Shown here one piece after another: positions 54,623 through 64,000 of a stretch of DNA of 64,000 nucleotides. The position numbers and the translations under genes are program-made. This DNA is from Immersiella caudata (lineage: Eukaryota; Ascomycota; Sordariomycetes; Sordariales; Lasiosphaeriaceae), in contig JAULSU010000007.1 of NCBI GenBank assembly GCA_030512335.1, positions 1,488,001 through 1,552,000 on the forward strand. The letters run 5' to 3'. A model generated the notes under the pieces. The model was not told the DNA's origin and did not search any database. It saw nothing but the letters and a program-made list of their open reading frames with translations. Positions within the stretch are counted from its first letter, which is position 1. Every line of letters starts with the position of its first letter.

Positions 54623-55929
54623 ATGACGAGAAAAACTCTAGCTCTCGCCCTGTCTTTGTCACTCCTGACATCATCCGAATCTTGCCCCTTAGACAGCACT
54701 AACCCGTTACAGTCTCCTAAACCAGCATCAACATCACCACCGCAAACATGTCAAAAGTCTCAACTCCGCCTTTCAACCCCTACCACGGGATTCACCCCCT
54801 GGACTCACCGCCCAACCTGCACCACCGTCTCCCCCAAAGGCGACGAACTCTGCGTCTTCACCGACGCTACCTACTTCTCCGGACGTGGCCTCAGCATCGT
54901 GGCACGACCTGAAGTGGTAGACAAGTTCCTCCAAGAGGGCATCTTCCCCGGGCGTCAAAACCGCCCCAATGCCAAAGAAAAAGGAGACGTCAAATACCAA
55001 ATTCTCCCGCACCCCAAAATGGGTACTGGCCTCTTCGTCAAGCCCGGCAAAAGCTACCAAGCAGGAGAAGTCATTCTCACAGATTACCCCACGCTCATCC
55101 TCCCCGCGGAGGGCTTCGAGGGCGCAGATGCGGACGTCCTGCATGAAATAATGTGGCAAGGGCTGTTACAGCTACCCAAGGAAGGGAGGAACGCAACGCG
55201 GAATTTGGCAAAGAGTAAAGAGGCAAACGGCGTTGATGAGATTGTGGACTTGGTGGATACGAATGCGTTTACGCATGAGGAAGGGGGTGGGATATTTAAT
55301 GTTTTGTATCCCTTGGCCTCGGTAAGTTACACCCCCCCCCCCCCCCCTTCCCCTCCCCCTTTATGCATTCAGGGTGGGGGATAGGGGCTGATGACGATAT
55401 TGGTGGGCAGAGGATGAACCACGCGTGTGTCCCCAATGCGATTACGAGGACGAATGGGACTACGCTGGCGTTGGAGGTTATTGCGCTAGCGCCGATTCCT
55501 TCGGGGGCACAGATCTTTAACTCGTATCTTGATCCGTCGTCGTTTTCTTCTTCGGCGGAACGGGCTCACGCGCTGCGGGCGACTTGGTCGTTTTCCTGTG
55601 GTTGTGATATTTGCTCTGGTAAGGGTGTTTCTGCTAGTGATGCCCGACGAAGGGAAATTAAAAAGACGAGGGCGCAGCTTGAGAACTCGAAAGGGAATCC
55701 TGAGGAGATATTGAGGTGGTCAAAGGCTTTGTTGACGCTGATGGGCGAAGAAGGGATGGTGATTCCGAGAGGGGAGTATTTTGAGCTAGCGGCGATGGCG
55801 AGCAGGTATCTAGGGCTAAATGGTGAGGCAAAGGGGTGGGCGAAGAAGGCTAAAAAGCATTGGGATGTTGTATTAGGAGAGGCAAGTGAGCAGTCGAAAG
55901 CGATGGGAGAGCTTGAGAGGGCCCTCTGA
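54623..55929 (+). CDS. SET-domain protein with N-terminal signal peptide
   Basis: 405 residues, exons 54623-55321 and 55411-55929, 89-bp phase-0 intron. The start is chosen for its signal-peptide-like MTRKTLALALSLSLLTSSES. A Pro/Thr-rich linker and Cys-containing segment precede the SET domain (KYQILPHPKMGTGLFVKPGK, AGEVILTDYP). The splice gives SRMNHACVPNA, the NHxCxPN knot, then SYLDPSSF and the post-SET cluster FSCGCDICSG. The family are lysine methyltransferases or SET-MYND-like fungal proteins. A secretory start is odd for such an enzyme. The intron contains 15 consecutive C residues. Confidence 0.85.
55332..55346 (+). repeat. C15 homopolymer in SET-gene intron
   Basis: Fifteen C residues shortly after the donor site. 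Lengths of such runs are often miscalled. Confidence 0.9.
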
Positions 55930-56115
55930 GGGGGGATGCAAGCATGGAGAACAAGCACATCGTCACAAAATGGAGGCCCAGATAGTAGTAACGCCATAAA
56001 TACAAAATATACAAGTTGTGTACACGACATCCTCTTCACCTCGATCCCCTCCCGGCGAGAACATCAGCGTCGCGGCCAACATCATCGTATATGTACAAAT
56101 AACCCGGACTGTGCC

Positions 56116-56137
56116 AAAAAAAAAAAAAAAAAAAAAA
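56116..56137 (+). repeat. A22 homopolymer in convergent 3' region
   Basis: Twenty-two A residues between the SET gene and the gEgh16-type gene, 34 bp beyond the latter's stop on the minus strand. Confidence 0.9.
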
Positions 56138-56170
56138 CAGCTAACACGACAGCAGCCCCTGGCTGGTGGC

Positions 56171-57316
56171 TCAACCATCCATCTCGTCAACAATAAACCG
56201 CTTGCCCGGACCAACAGCCCTCTTGTTGACGTTATTGTTGGCATTGTTGTTGTTCTGGTTCTGGTTCTGGTTCTGGTTGTTGTTGTTGTTTCGCCCCCTA
56301 CCGTTGGCGGCACCATTCTCGGTGTTCCCAGTGTTTCCGTTGGCAGCGCCGGTGCCGCCATTGTTTCCATTGGCGGCACCAGTGTTGGCGTTGTTGCCAT
56401 TGTTACCTCGGTTGCCCCCCCTGTTTCTGCCAGTGGCAGCAGTGGTCGTCGCCGGCGCCGCCGCGCTCGTAGCGATGGTGCCGCCAAGAGCAGCATCAGG
56501 CGTTTGCTGGGGGAACGCAGTCGTCACGGGGGTCCCGAGCAGAGCCTCAACACCAGCGACATTCTGCTCGGCCTCGGAGGCGCCAGCATTCTGATTCGCT
56601 TGGATGGCGGCGGGAAGATCCTTTTGGTTCTGGGCCATCTCAAACATTGCCTCCTCAATGGTAAGGGCGGTAGCAATGTTCTCAGGGGTATTGACCTTGG
56701 GTGTGATGTCGGTCTGCTGAACGGCGAAGCAGCCGCCAAAGGGGCCGGCGACGGCGTTGTTGCGGCAGCGGACGGTGCAGACATCACCGGTTGAGGCTCC
56801 CGTGCAGTTCAAGTCATCGGGCATGGTGACGGTGATGTTGAAGTCCTGGGCCTTGGCTTGGGAGAAACCGTTTACGCCGGGGACGTTGTTCTCCACGAGG
56901 AGTGTCTTCTCGATGAGACCCGAGTTGCTGGTCTCGTCGAGGTCGCAGACGTAGGGTCCGGCGCCGTCGGCGTTGACTTGGTGGATGGTGACGGTCACTT
57001 TTGAACCTTTCTTGACTTGGGTGACGGCGTTTATGGCGAGAGCATTTTCCGTGTTCTCGCCAATGTCGATGTTGCCCGTCAGCTGGGTCCGGCCGCACTT
57101 GTTGACGAGGTTGGCTTTGATCTCGGCGTCGCGGATGATGGTGGCGTCCATCTGACAGGGGTTGATAGTGGTGCAGTTGCGCGCGATGGCTTCGTTGACT
57201 TGGAATCCGATGGACAGGGGCGAGCCAGCGTCTCCCTGGGCACCGAGAATCACGCCGTGCGCTTGAGCGAGGGAAATGAGGGCCGCAAGCGGCGGGAAAG
57301 AAGATGAAGTGTACAT
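56171..57316 (-). CDS. gEgh16/MAS3-type secreted protein with Asn/Gln-rich tail
   Basis: Egh16-like (DUF3129) secreted protein, a family first noted in germinating powdery mildew and in Magnaporthe appressoria. 381 residues, single exon. The start at 57316 gives signal peptide MYTSSSFPPLAALISLAQA with mature HGVILGAQGDAGSPLSIGFQ. The core has NPCQMDATIIRDAEI, CGRTQLTGNI, GAGPYVCDLDETSNS and CTVRCRNNAVAGPFGGCFAVQQ. After about residue 240 comes a low-complexity tail with Gly-Asn repeats and QNQNQNQNNNN, ending in the dibasic segment NKRAVGPGKRF. A GPI anchor is not evident. Confidence 0.9.
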   Translation of the reverse strand: MYTSSSFPPLAALISLAQAHGVILGAQGDAGSPLSIGFQVNEAIARNCTTINPCQMDATIIRDAEIKANLVNKCGRTQLTGNIDIGENTENALAINAVTQVKKGSKVTVTIHQVNADGAGPYVCDLDETSNSGLIEKTLLVENNVPGVNGFSQAKAQDFNITVTMPDDLNCTGASTGDVCTVRCRNNAVAGPFGGCFAVQQTDITPKVNTPENIATALTIEEAMFEMAQNQKDLPAAIQANQNAGASEAEQNVAGVEALLGTPVTTAFPQQTPDAALGGTIATSAAAPATTTAATGRNRGGNRGNNGNNANTGAANGNNGGTGAANGNTGNTENGAANGRGRNNNNNQNQNQNQNNNNANNNVNKRAVGPGKRFIVDEMDG

Positions 57317-58299
57317 GGCGAAATGAAGTAGGCACAGCCCTGGGATGAGAGAAGAAAAGAGAAAGATACCTGACGTAGGCAAGAAAGAAGTGAAGTGAAG
57401 GTGTGGCGCTGGATATCAGCTGAACCGACCGGAGTTGGGCATGTGGGATATATAGGTACGCAACCTCACGAACGCTTCCAAACTCGATGGATGGGAGGGC
57501 AGTGCCCAGCAAACCCTTGGGTCCATCATCTGCAAATATGCCCCTTGACGAACATGGCACGCTGCAATCCTCCGCATGGGTTCAGATCAGGCGCGCTGTG
57601 GAAGGCGGGGCGGGAGAGCGCTATGATCTCTGAGCTTTCCAGGATTCTGGTGTCATGATGGTCGATTTTGAGCCGGAGTGTGGGGATGGCCTCAAGGTGA
57701 AGACAGGAATACACGACACGAATGACGCCACCCCTGTCTCACCACGGTGGATGCCGACAGCGCGCTTGTCCGGCATATTTTTTTTTTCGGCCGACGGGAG
57801 AATGCTGGCCGAACTCGGTCCTGAATAGATGCTGAGTCGCGCGGTCACGGCGCTGGCTTCGTAGGTATCTTGACCCGGAGCAGACATTGCAGCGTTTCTT
57901 GGCGTCAAATGTGCCTGTCATGGTAGGACTTCTCGAAGGGTGTTTCTCGGAGGGTGAAAGGAACGGCTCGGGTTGACTTGACTCTGTTCACAGCACCCCA
58001 CTGCTCTCATCCACCAACCACCGCCTTCAAGAGAGACATCGTTCGAACAACAAATGGTTAGCCGAACCGACCGCAACCCTCGAATGTGGACTGTTTCGAG
58101 AGGTTTCACAAATATTTTTCGTGTGGAGTAGGGCGTGGGCTCTTTCTCGAACGATTGTGGGGAATCCTGAGAAGTTCAACGCTTGCTCCACCATCACGAC
58201 TCCTTCGGCTCCACTTCTCTGGGAATTTGACGGAAATAACAGCGTCTTGTTGATTCGGTTCTTCTTTCCGTTGCTTGAGAGTAGGAGTTTTTCTTTTAG

Positions 58300-58317
58300 T
58301 TTTTTTTTTTTTTTTTT
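58300..58317 (+). repeat. T18 homopolymer
   Basis: About eighteen T residues in an intergenic region. Confidence 0.85.
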
Positions 58318-58801
58318 GGACTTTTCTAAATCATTAATCTGTTACAGATATCAATCAGGAGCAATCCAAGTAAAAGCCTCACGCACCCCCAGGAAACAAT
58401 ACCCGCAAGACAGTGAACGGCAATATCAGGTCCCATAAATCGAGCCGCTCGTCGCAGCCACGCCACAGACCAACATCACACCTCACCACCGGTTCCCGTC
58501 GCGACAAGCGGCAAGAGTTGGACAACTTGTGCTTCTAGTCCCCCGAGGTCCAAGGCACTGCGGATTCAACTACCGACCTGTGCATAACACAAGCACTCCC
58601 CAGGCAGCAAAGTGTCCACAGCGCACCCATGTATCCGGCCAGTCTAAATCTCAAACGAGTTTTCTGAAGACGGACAACACGTAGCATGTCACCTGGGCTG
58701 TCTTGAAGAGCTTATACGGATATCTCGTTTCCTCACCGCCGAGCCTGTGAGTCTGAGATGAGAAGATACACCTCTAACAAGCGCACTCGGTGCTCATTCC
58801 C

Positions 58802-58818
58802 AAAAAAAAAAAAAAAAA
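58802..58818 (+). repeat. A17 homopolymer
   Basis: Seventeen A residues in an intergenic region. Confidence 0.85.
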
Positions 58819-58979
58819 GGCCAAGCGCCGGACCAAATGGCTTCTTTCTTTGGGAGAAGGCTCCGCAGCTATGCTTTTGGCTCTCAACTCTGAGAGCTGG
58901 CCCTTCGCCGAGAGCCACCCTCCTAGTAACTGAGCTAAGATGTCTCCAGCACTTGATCCATCCCAGTCTCTGAGCTGCC

Positions 58980-59243
58980 CTATCGACCTGCATCACTGGC
59001 AGCAGACGACCTTGGAGAGACAGATGTACTCCATCCATCATCGTTAACCGAATGGCCCTGAGAGGCCGCGTTCCCATTCTTCACCATACCCACAATGTTC
59101 CATGGATCACGCCTATCTCCAAGAAGCCAGTTCTCCATGGTGTTGTTGCCTTTGAACATGTCCTGCCCCTGAATCGATGATCCCGGATAAGATCGTCCAA
59201 CAGAGACCCATGCCTTCGAAGTCTGGGAAGATTGAGGTGTCAT
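58980..59243 (-). CDS. Tentative small hypothetical protein
   Basis: 87 residues from the first in-frame ATG (59243). The composition is protein-like and polar, with MENWLLGDRRDPWNIVGMV near the middle and a Ser/Asp-rich end. The frame is open upstream to a TAG that could be part of an acceptor, so it may be the last exon of a longer or decayed gene. No family recognised. Confidence 0.25.
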   Translation of the reverse strand: MTPQSSQTSKAWVSVGRSYPGSSIQGQDMFKGNNTMENWLLGDRRDPWNIVGMVKNGNAASQGHSVNDDGWSTSVSPRSSAASDAGR

Positions 59244-60310
59244 TTCAGACAAGTTGAACTGCGGTTGCCAAGTCAGAATTTGAACGCCAAGACGGTCAGG
59301 AGTCAAACCATGCCTTTGGCACTATGGGGCAGATGCTGGGCTTGCGTCTTGGGACCGGATGCACGCGAGTTTCTGACTCTTGGATGGGCGGAAAATTTGC
59401 TGTAAAAAACTTGAGAATGGAGGAGTCGCTCAGTGTTTGACGTTCTTGTCGTCTTCCCTCCGAGTCCTTTCGAGAGCTGTTGGCATCATCAGGACTGCTG
59501 GTGGAAGCAACGGCCTTTTTAGTAGTTTCACGGACATTCTGTCATTCCGAGCCTCTTCTCGACACCTGGACTAGACCCATGGACTCAAAAACTTGCCCCG
59601 TAGCATCTGCACCGAGTTGCCAGCGGAACGCGACCGTCGGGGTTCAAGAGACGCCATAAAAACTGGCCCCATCATGGCGTCCCGCAAGGCGGCTAGATGT
59701 GAAGCGGTCGCCACCCCTTGCTGAAGCAAAGGTGGAAAGGAGGAGAAAAGTGGGCCCGTGTTGGGTAAAGGGGCAGAAATTATCCTCCAGGCGTGCAACT
59801 TTGAGGACGTGGTACTGTGGGGCGCACATGTCCGGCGTGTTGTCGTTCTCCGGGGAAGGAGATGACATGCTGTTTTGGGGCAAGAATCGTGATCCAATGG
59901 GGCGTCCTCTGGACTTTGGGCCCATGTCGACTTGCTTGCCTCAGAAATTCGCCCTCGGGCTGCAAGTGTGCTCGGCGAGAGTGACGTTCTCCAATGCGAT
60001 TCATGGTGTTGGGCTTGCACGGGTTGCTTCTTGATTGGACAGCAGGCAGTTTGGTGACTGGACCACAAAAACTAGCCCCCACAATGCCACCTCCAGCCCG
60101 CTGTTGGTGCCTCGGGTCTGAAGGGCTAATTTTTATGTCCAGTCGTTTGCGTCTTGGCGCTTGCGTAGTTTTCGGTCAGGCCGCTGGTGTCAAATGTGCA
60201 AAAGGAGCAAGATCAATCTGCCACTGCAGCAAGCAGACAAAGACCCAAACAACCAGACAGCAACCGCGATATACACCAGCCAACTTTGACCTTGGTTTCA
60301 CGAAAAAAAG

Positions 60311-61402
60311 ATGACTGAAGACTCGCCAGAGACCAGCCATGAGACTTCCCCATCAAACCTCACTCCCCCTACCCTGGCAGACCGGGAAAATGACATCGCT
60401 TCTCAAAATAGCGACGATGCTAAATTGACCGCCGCCGCGGTTTCGAGAATTTCAATGTCGGAAATCGACCCAAAGGTGCCTGAAATCGAGACCGGTGCCC
60501 CCGATGATTCCGCATCATCTTCAACTTGCGGCCATGATACCGAGGCATCGAAGCCTGGTAATCGCAAATCGAGAAGGCGCGAGAAGCAGAGAGTCAGGCG
60601 CGCGTTCAAAAGGCAACAAAGACACGAGATCGCCGCAGCTGAATCCGTCTCCCAAGGCGTCATGAAGAGAGAGGACGCTAGAGCCGACACCAGACGACAC
60701 CGACCTACGCAGGTGGAACGCAGCATGGACTTCTTCCTGACCATGACTGACTGGTCTCGCCTCTTTCTGCGGTCCGAAGATTGGCTCCCGCGCCTAAATG
60801 CAGGCGGAAAGCTAGATCGTGAGACCGCCGAGTCCATCTCTAGAGCAGTCAAGCGGTGCTGGGTTGGCGCGGAGGGACGATCGGGTTTCCGGTCTCTTGA
60901 GGAAGTCGAGCGGTTCACAGAACTGAAAGAAAAGGAAGCCATGTACATTGAGAAGCAGCTGAAGAGAATGCCTTCGTTGCAAAACGAGGCATGGGCGTCA
61001 TACTGCGGTGAGTTGGCGAGGCTTTCTCAAAAGGAGCCTCTCGAGGAGATACTCAGCGGGCCGGCTGAGTTTCTCCGAGACACAATCCTGCCGTGCCTTC
61101 AGGCGCAGGTCATATCCCTGAGAACGCGGACGAGGGAGGTCAGGGCTCTACGAGACAAATATGAAGGCCTGTGCAGGAAGTGGGATCGTCAGGAGGAGAA
61201 CCGCTCGTTGATTTCCAGTTTGCGAATCAGTCAGGGTCTTATAATTCCAGCATGTCCCGTCTGGAAAGAGGTAGGGGAGGAGATTGAAAGTCTTCAGAGG
61301 AGTTTGTTGGAGCCTCGTGATTGGGATATTCTCAATGAGAACAGGACAAAGGTTCAACTGGCTTATGAGGAGGGCTTGCGTTGCATTTTGCGTGTTGCTT
61401 GA
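60311..61402 (+). CDS. Hypothetical protein with basic NLS-like region and coiled-coil C-terminus
   Basis: 363 residues, single exon, ATG preceded by an A-rich leader. The N-terminal ~75 residues are acidic, Ser/Thr/Pro-rich and likely unfolded. Residues ~83-105 form a strongly basic stretch (NRKSRRREKQRVRRAFKRQQ), NLS-like. A more ordered segment with FFLTMTDWSRLFLRSEDWLP follows, then long charged helices to the end that could form coiled coils. No named family recognised. Neighbour of a C2H2 factor on the opposite strand. Confidence 0.75.
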   Translation: MTEDSPETSHETSPSNLTPPTLADRENDIASQNSDDAKLTAAAVSRISMSEIDPKVPEIETGAPDDSASSSTCGHDTEASKPGNRKSRRREKQRVRRAFKRQQRHEIAAAESVSQGVMKREDARADTRRHRPTQVERSMDFFLTMTDWSRLFLRSEDWLPRLNAGGKLDRETAESISRAVKRCWVGAEGRSGFRSLEEVERFTELKEKEAMYIEKQLKRMPSLQNEAWASYCGELARLSQKEPLEEILSGPAEFLRDTILPCLQAQVISLRTRTREVRALRDKYEGLCRKWDRQEENRSLISSLRISQGLIIPACPVWKEVGEEIESLQRSLLEPRDWDILNENRTKVQLAYEEGLRCILRVA

Positions 61403-62010
61403 TGTCACAAGCACGTGGAAGTCATTTCGGAATCAGCACGATGAGGACGCGACCCGAACTGTTAAGGTAAGGAATGACAATAGTTGGAATTTTTCAGCAT
61501 CGACATATAATACATCTAGCTTCCTCCCTACCTCCCTCTGTCACGACCATCTGCAGTTGATTCTCCAACCGCGATTGAGCCATACGCCTAAACGTTTGAG
61601 ACCGTTCGTCAATCTTCGACAGCGGTCGGCCATCTTGGTATCTCGCAGTGCCCCTGGCAACATATACCCGGCCATATCAACCTGGTGGCCAATTCCAGTA
61701 ATTGATTCTCAGCCACCCTCATCCCGTGGCCCTTCGCAGTGACAGGCTCTCCTGGCAGCCATGTCTGATGTTGATTGAACCGATTAAACCGACCCAGCAG
61801 GGTCGATCACACGGAGGGACAAGGGCATCCTGCAAGCGGCTGCAGAATCCCAACATAGCCATCATTCTCCTAAGGTTGTCCCCGACAGACCGACGAAGAC
61901 AACAACCCAGCAGTTGGTCACTCCAGCAGTTGTCAACCAACCAGAAATTCTTCGGGGATATATTGAGGTGGAAAGACGGACGACTAATCACGTCACGAGA
62001 TATTGCTGCA
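61403..62010. other. Convergent intergenic region
   Basis: The 3' flanks of the coiled-coil hypothetical and the C2H2 gene. An open frame runs through here in another register of the C2H2 gene and is judged a shadow. Confidence 0.5.
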
Positions 62011-63207
62011 TCACGGTAGAAGGGCAAAAGGGGGCCGTCCAGATCCGGGTGGCGACTGATCAGAATCAGCAAGTTGATCAAGTCCTGCCACCGACTTGCG
62101 GAAGACAGTTCCAGCTGAGGAAGTCCGCCTCCTGGGCCGACCGACAGGCAACCGTTCAGACTTGTGATGGGCGGTGAAGGCAGCGAAATTGCCAAAGACT
62201 GCCGAACACCAGCATCTGTACGGCGGCACAAGGCCAGAATATACCCCAACCTGCAGAGCGGCGTGCCGTCGATTGTGGTGCTCCTGGAACTTATCCCATC
62301 GTGAAAACGACTTTCCGCAGACGCACTCATAGAAGATGGCTTCTCTCTGGTGGTCGATGAGGTCCACCGCGGCGTTGCTGTGCTTGCAGTCTGAGGTTCG
62401 GATGTGACGAGCGAGGCCAGGCTTGTCGGCGTAGTCCTTCCCACATTTGGCTGGGCACTCGTACCGAACCTTGCAGGGCCTTCGCCCATTGTTGCGATCG
62501 AGATGAGACCTGGATTTGGGCAGAAGTTAGCCTGGAGCACCCGCCAACATGGTTTGGGGGTCGGGGGTTTCCTACTTGAGGCTTTGGGGGGTGAGGAACG
62601 CCCTGCCGCATTTAGTGCAGGTGTGGACTTTTGCACGCTTGATGGGCAGTTTTGACCCTTTGGGTTCAGCTCGCTGAAATCCATCCTGCTCTGCCGGGTC
62701 GGCGTCGTTGAGCTGTTGAGTGTGTTCGTCTCCGTGAGACAAAGGGGAAGGATCGCCTTTGGGCGCTAGGACGGGCCTGATGTTGGCGTCGTCGATTCGA
62801 GGGAGTATCTGGGGAGGGCTAACTGGAGCGTCAGGCAACGAAGTGGCGGTCTGGCCCGTTGCGTTGGTTTCAGCAGGAGAAACTGAGCCCTGCGGATCGG
62901 ATGATGAGGGTGTGAGGCTGTCTACCCGTGATGATGGCAAGTGAATGTCGTTTCCGAAGAAGTTTTGGTCAAAGAGGTCGGGTGGCGCAGAAGTTATATC
63001 ACGGAAAACTGTTGGATCAAAATTCTCGCCGACGTTGCTTTGAGCTTGGTAGGGCGTCGAGTCGAAAGGGCTAGATTCCCAAGTCGTTGGCTGTGATATC
63101 CACTGCTGGTCGCTCTGCCCGAAATCAAATTGAGAGTACTGGGGATCCCAATTCTGCTGAAAGAAGGAGTCCCAATCAAGTTCATCGAGGAGGTCGCTGT
63201 CGATCAA
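62011..63207 (-). CDS. C2H2-type zinc-finger protein, 5' end unresolved
   Basis: Exons 63207(or further)-62576 and 62509-62011 are joined by a 66-bp phase-2 intron. The acidic N-terminus (DSDLLDELDWDSFFQQNWDP) looks like an activation region and is followed by a Pro/Ser/Asp-rich linker. The splice completes the first finger, HTCTKCGRAFLTPQSLKSHL. CPAKCGKDYADKPGLARHI and CVCGKSFSRWDKFQEHHNRRH follow, then a degenerate CWCSAVFGNFAAFTAHH. Likely a nuclear transcription factor. No ATG lies in this frame at the start. The ATG at 63218 with context GCAACCATGG is out of frame by one base, so a missing T or an upstream exon is needed. Confidence 0.7.
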
Positions 63208-63637
63208 ATGATGACCATGGTTGCCGTCAGGGATGTTTTTGGCGCGGACCTAGATCCGCGCAAGTCCAGTCCAAAAGTGGGACTGAGGCTCTGCCAAGGA
63301 GGCGGGGCCTGATCAATTGATCGGCCCCTGATGGGGTTCGGAACTGCGAGGTAGGCGGACGAAAGGGACGTAATTGCAACTTGACCAGGGGTGAAGATGA
63401 GAATCGTCTGCGGAGGGGACAGCTGGATGGGGCACGATACGCCAGTGCCTGGGCTTTTCTACCTCTGGTCGCTCATGGGGCAAGTTTTGTCAACCAATCG
63501 CACTTCCAACGAGGCTCCGCCCCCTGTTAGGAAAATACCAGCCGCAACGTTCGAGACCGTACCGCCAGCGGTGTCACTCCCCAACCCATGGGGGCAGATA
63601 TTGCTGCCCAATCATCACCCCAACCACTCCGCCCGCA

Positions 63638-63850
63638 TTAGGCCACCCGTCCAATGCGCCAATCTTGTGACTCTCTCTCACCTTTGCCTGCAACCCGATC
63701 AGTGGTACTTGCCATCCACAAACCATCCACATCGTCTAGCTTCAGCAGATCCTCGCTTTCCGCCTCAACTATACCTTCATCCTGACCAAGAAATTGCTCC
63801 CTTCCCTCATTCGGATCCAACAAACTGACTTCAAAGGTCCCATCTCCCAT
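63638..63850 (-). CDS. Tentative small acidic protein, possibly part of a longer gene
   Basis: From the ATG at 63850, 70 residues: GDGTFEVSLLDPNEGREQF, EGIVEAESEDLLKLDDVDGL and WMASTTDR look like genuine folded-protein sequence. A GTGAGA donor at 63681 could splice away the last residues into an exon near 63523, and the frame is open upstream to an AG that could be an acceptor. The gene may therefore extend past the window edge. No family recognised. Confidence 0.35.
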   Translation of the reverse strand: MGDGTFEVSLLDPNEGREQFLGQDEGIVEAESEDLLKLDDVDGLWMASTTDRVAGKGERESQDWRIGRVA

Positions 63851-64000
63851 CTTCACCGCCCTGTATCGCAACTTTGTATGCTACATCCTCTCCGTCAACT
63901 CTCTTCCGGTATCCACACTCCTTCCCTTCGCTCCAGGCTGTTCCAGATACCCCAGGAGAAGTCTCGCAATAGATAGATAGCTGTCGTGATCGCGAAGTAT

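Larger units (their letters stand above)
57317..60310. other. 3.0-kb gene-poor region
   Basis: It contains a T18 run (58300-58317), an A17 run (58802-58818) and one tentative small coding frame (58980-59243). Nothing else is supported. Confidence 0.4.

Noticed and set aside
55332..56137. C15 and A22 runs as transposon tails
   Set aside because: No target-site duplications or element-like sequence adjoin them; they are simple homopolymers.
61719..62684. 321-codon minus-strand open frame overlapping the C2H2 gene
   Set aside because: It is another register of the zinc-finger gene; the Cys/His finger pattern and a consistent intron support the C2H2 frame instead.

Overview
The window is nuclear DNA of a filamentous ascomycete, most likely a Sordariomycete. 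The evidence is dense short introns (mostly 45-75 bp, GT-AG, with CTAAC or CTGAC branch sites), a NACHT/STAND immune-type receptor, a gEgh16/MAS3-type secreted protein, a fungal NAT purine permease, a tRNA-Arg with an intron just 3' of the anticodon, and TTAGGG-type telomere-like sequence inside one intron. No transposon, CRISPR array or prokaryotic operon structure was recognised. All gene models were built by eye from reading frames, splice signals and family motifs. Exon sums were checked for divisibility by three.

Layout. 0-5.4 kb: a frameshifted NLR-like receptor (SesB-like esterase, NACHT, ankyrin-like repeats, polyQ) and a Cys-rich hypothetical gene that also needs a one-base correction. 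5.9-9.7 kb: two divergent short-chain dehydrogenases and a divergent saccharopine dehydrogenase (LYS1-like) with a GC-AG intron. 10.5 kb: tRNA-Arg(ACG). 10.9-14.9 kb: a divergent pair of His/Arg/Ser-rich proteins and a hydrophilin-like protein with four DPRVDS repeats. 15.4-31.2 kb: a gene-dense housekeeping block with VID27, prenylcysteine oxidase, CCT zeta, a TSR4/PDCD2-like ribosome-biogenesis factor, eIF3k, DNA ligase I, aldose 1-epimerase and a small conserved-looking protein.

32.4-40.8 kb: two adjacent single-pass membrane proteins whose tails share PPxY motifs, a secreted endonuclease/exonuclease/phosphatase-fold protein, and a membrane-anchored beta-propeller lectin. 41.4-43.9 kb: a seven-exon CorA-like protein. 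45.5 kb: a small three-exon gene. 47.8-49.5 kb: a cytochrome P450. 52.1-55.9 kb: a uric acid/xanthine permease containing a predicted 4-nt exon, and a SET-domain protein with a signal peptide. 56.2-57.3 kb: a gEgh16-type secreted protein. 60.3-63.9 kb: a coiled-coil hypothetical, a C2H2 zinc-finger protein and a possible small gene.

Genes working together. Core functions (protein folding, translation initiation, 40S maturation, DNA replication, vacuolar turnover) occupy the centre. Environmental and secreted or membrane functions lie to either side. The only suggestion of a metabolic cluster is the SDR-SDR-LYS1-like trio at 5.9-9.7 kb. Long stretches (36.4-39.1, 43.9-47.8, 49.5-52.1, 57.3-60.3 kb) are gene-poor.
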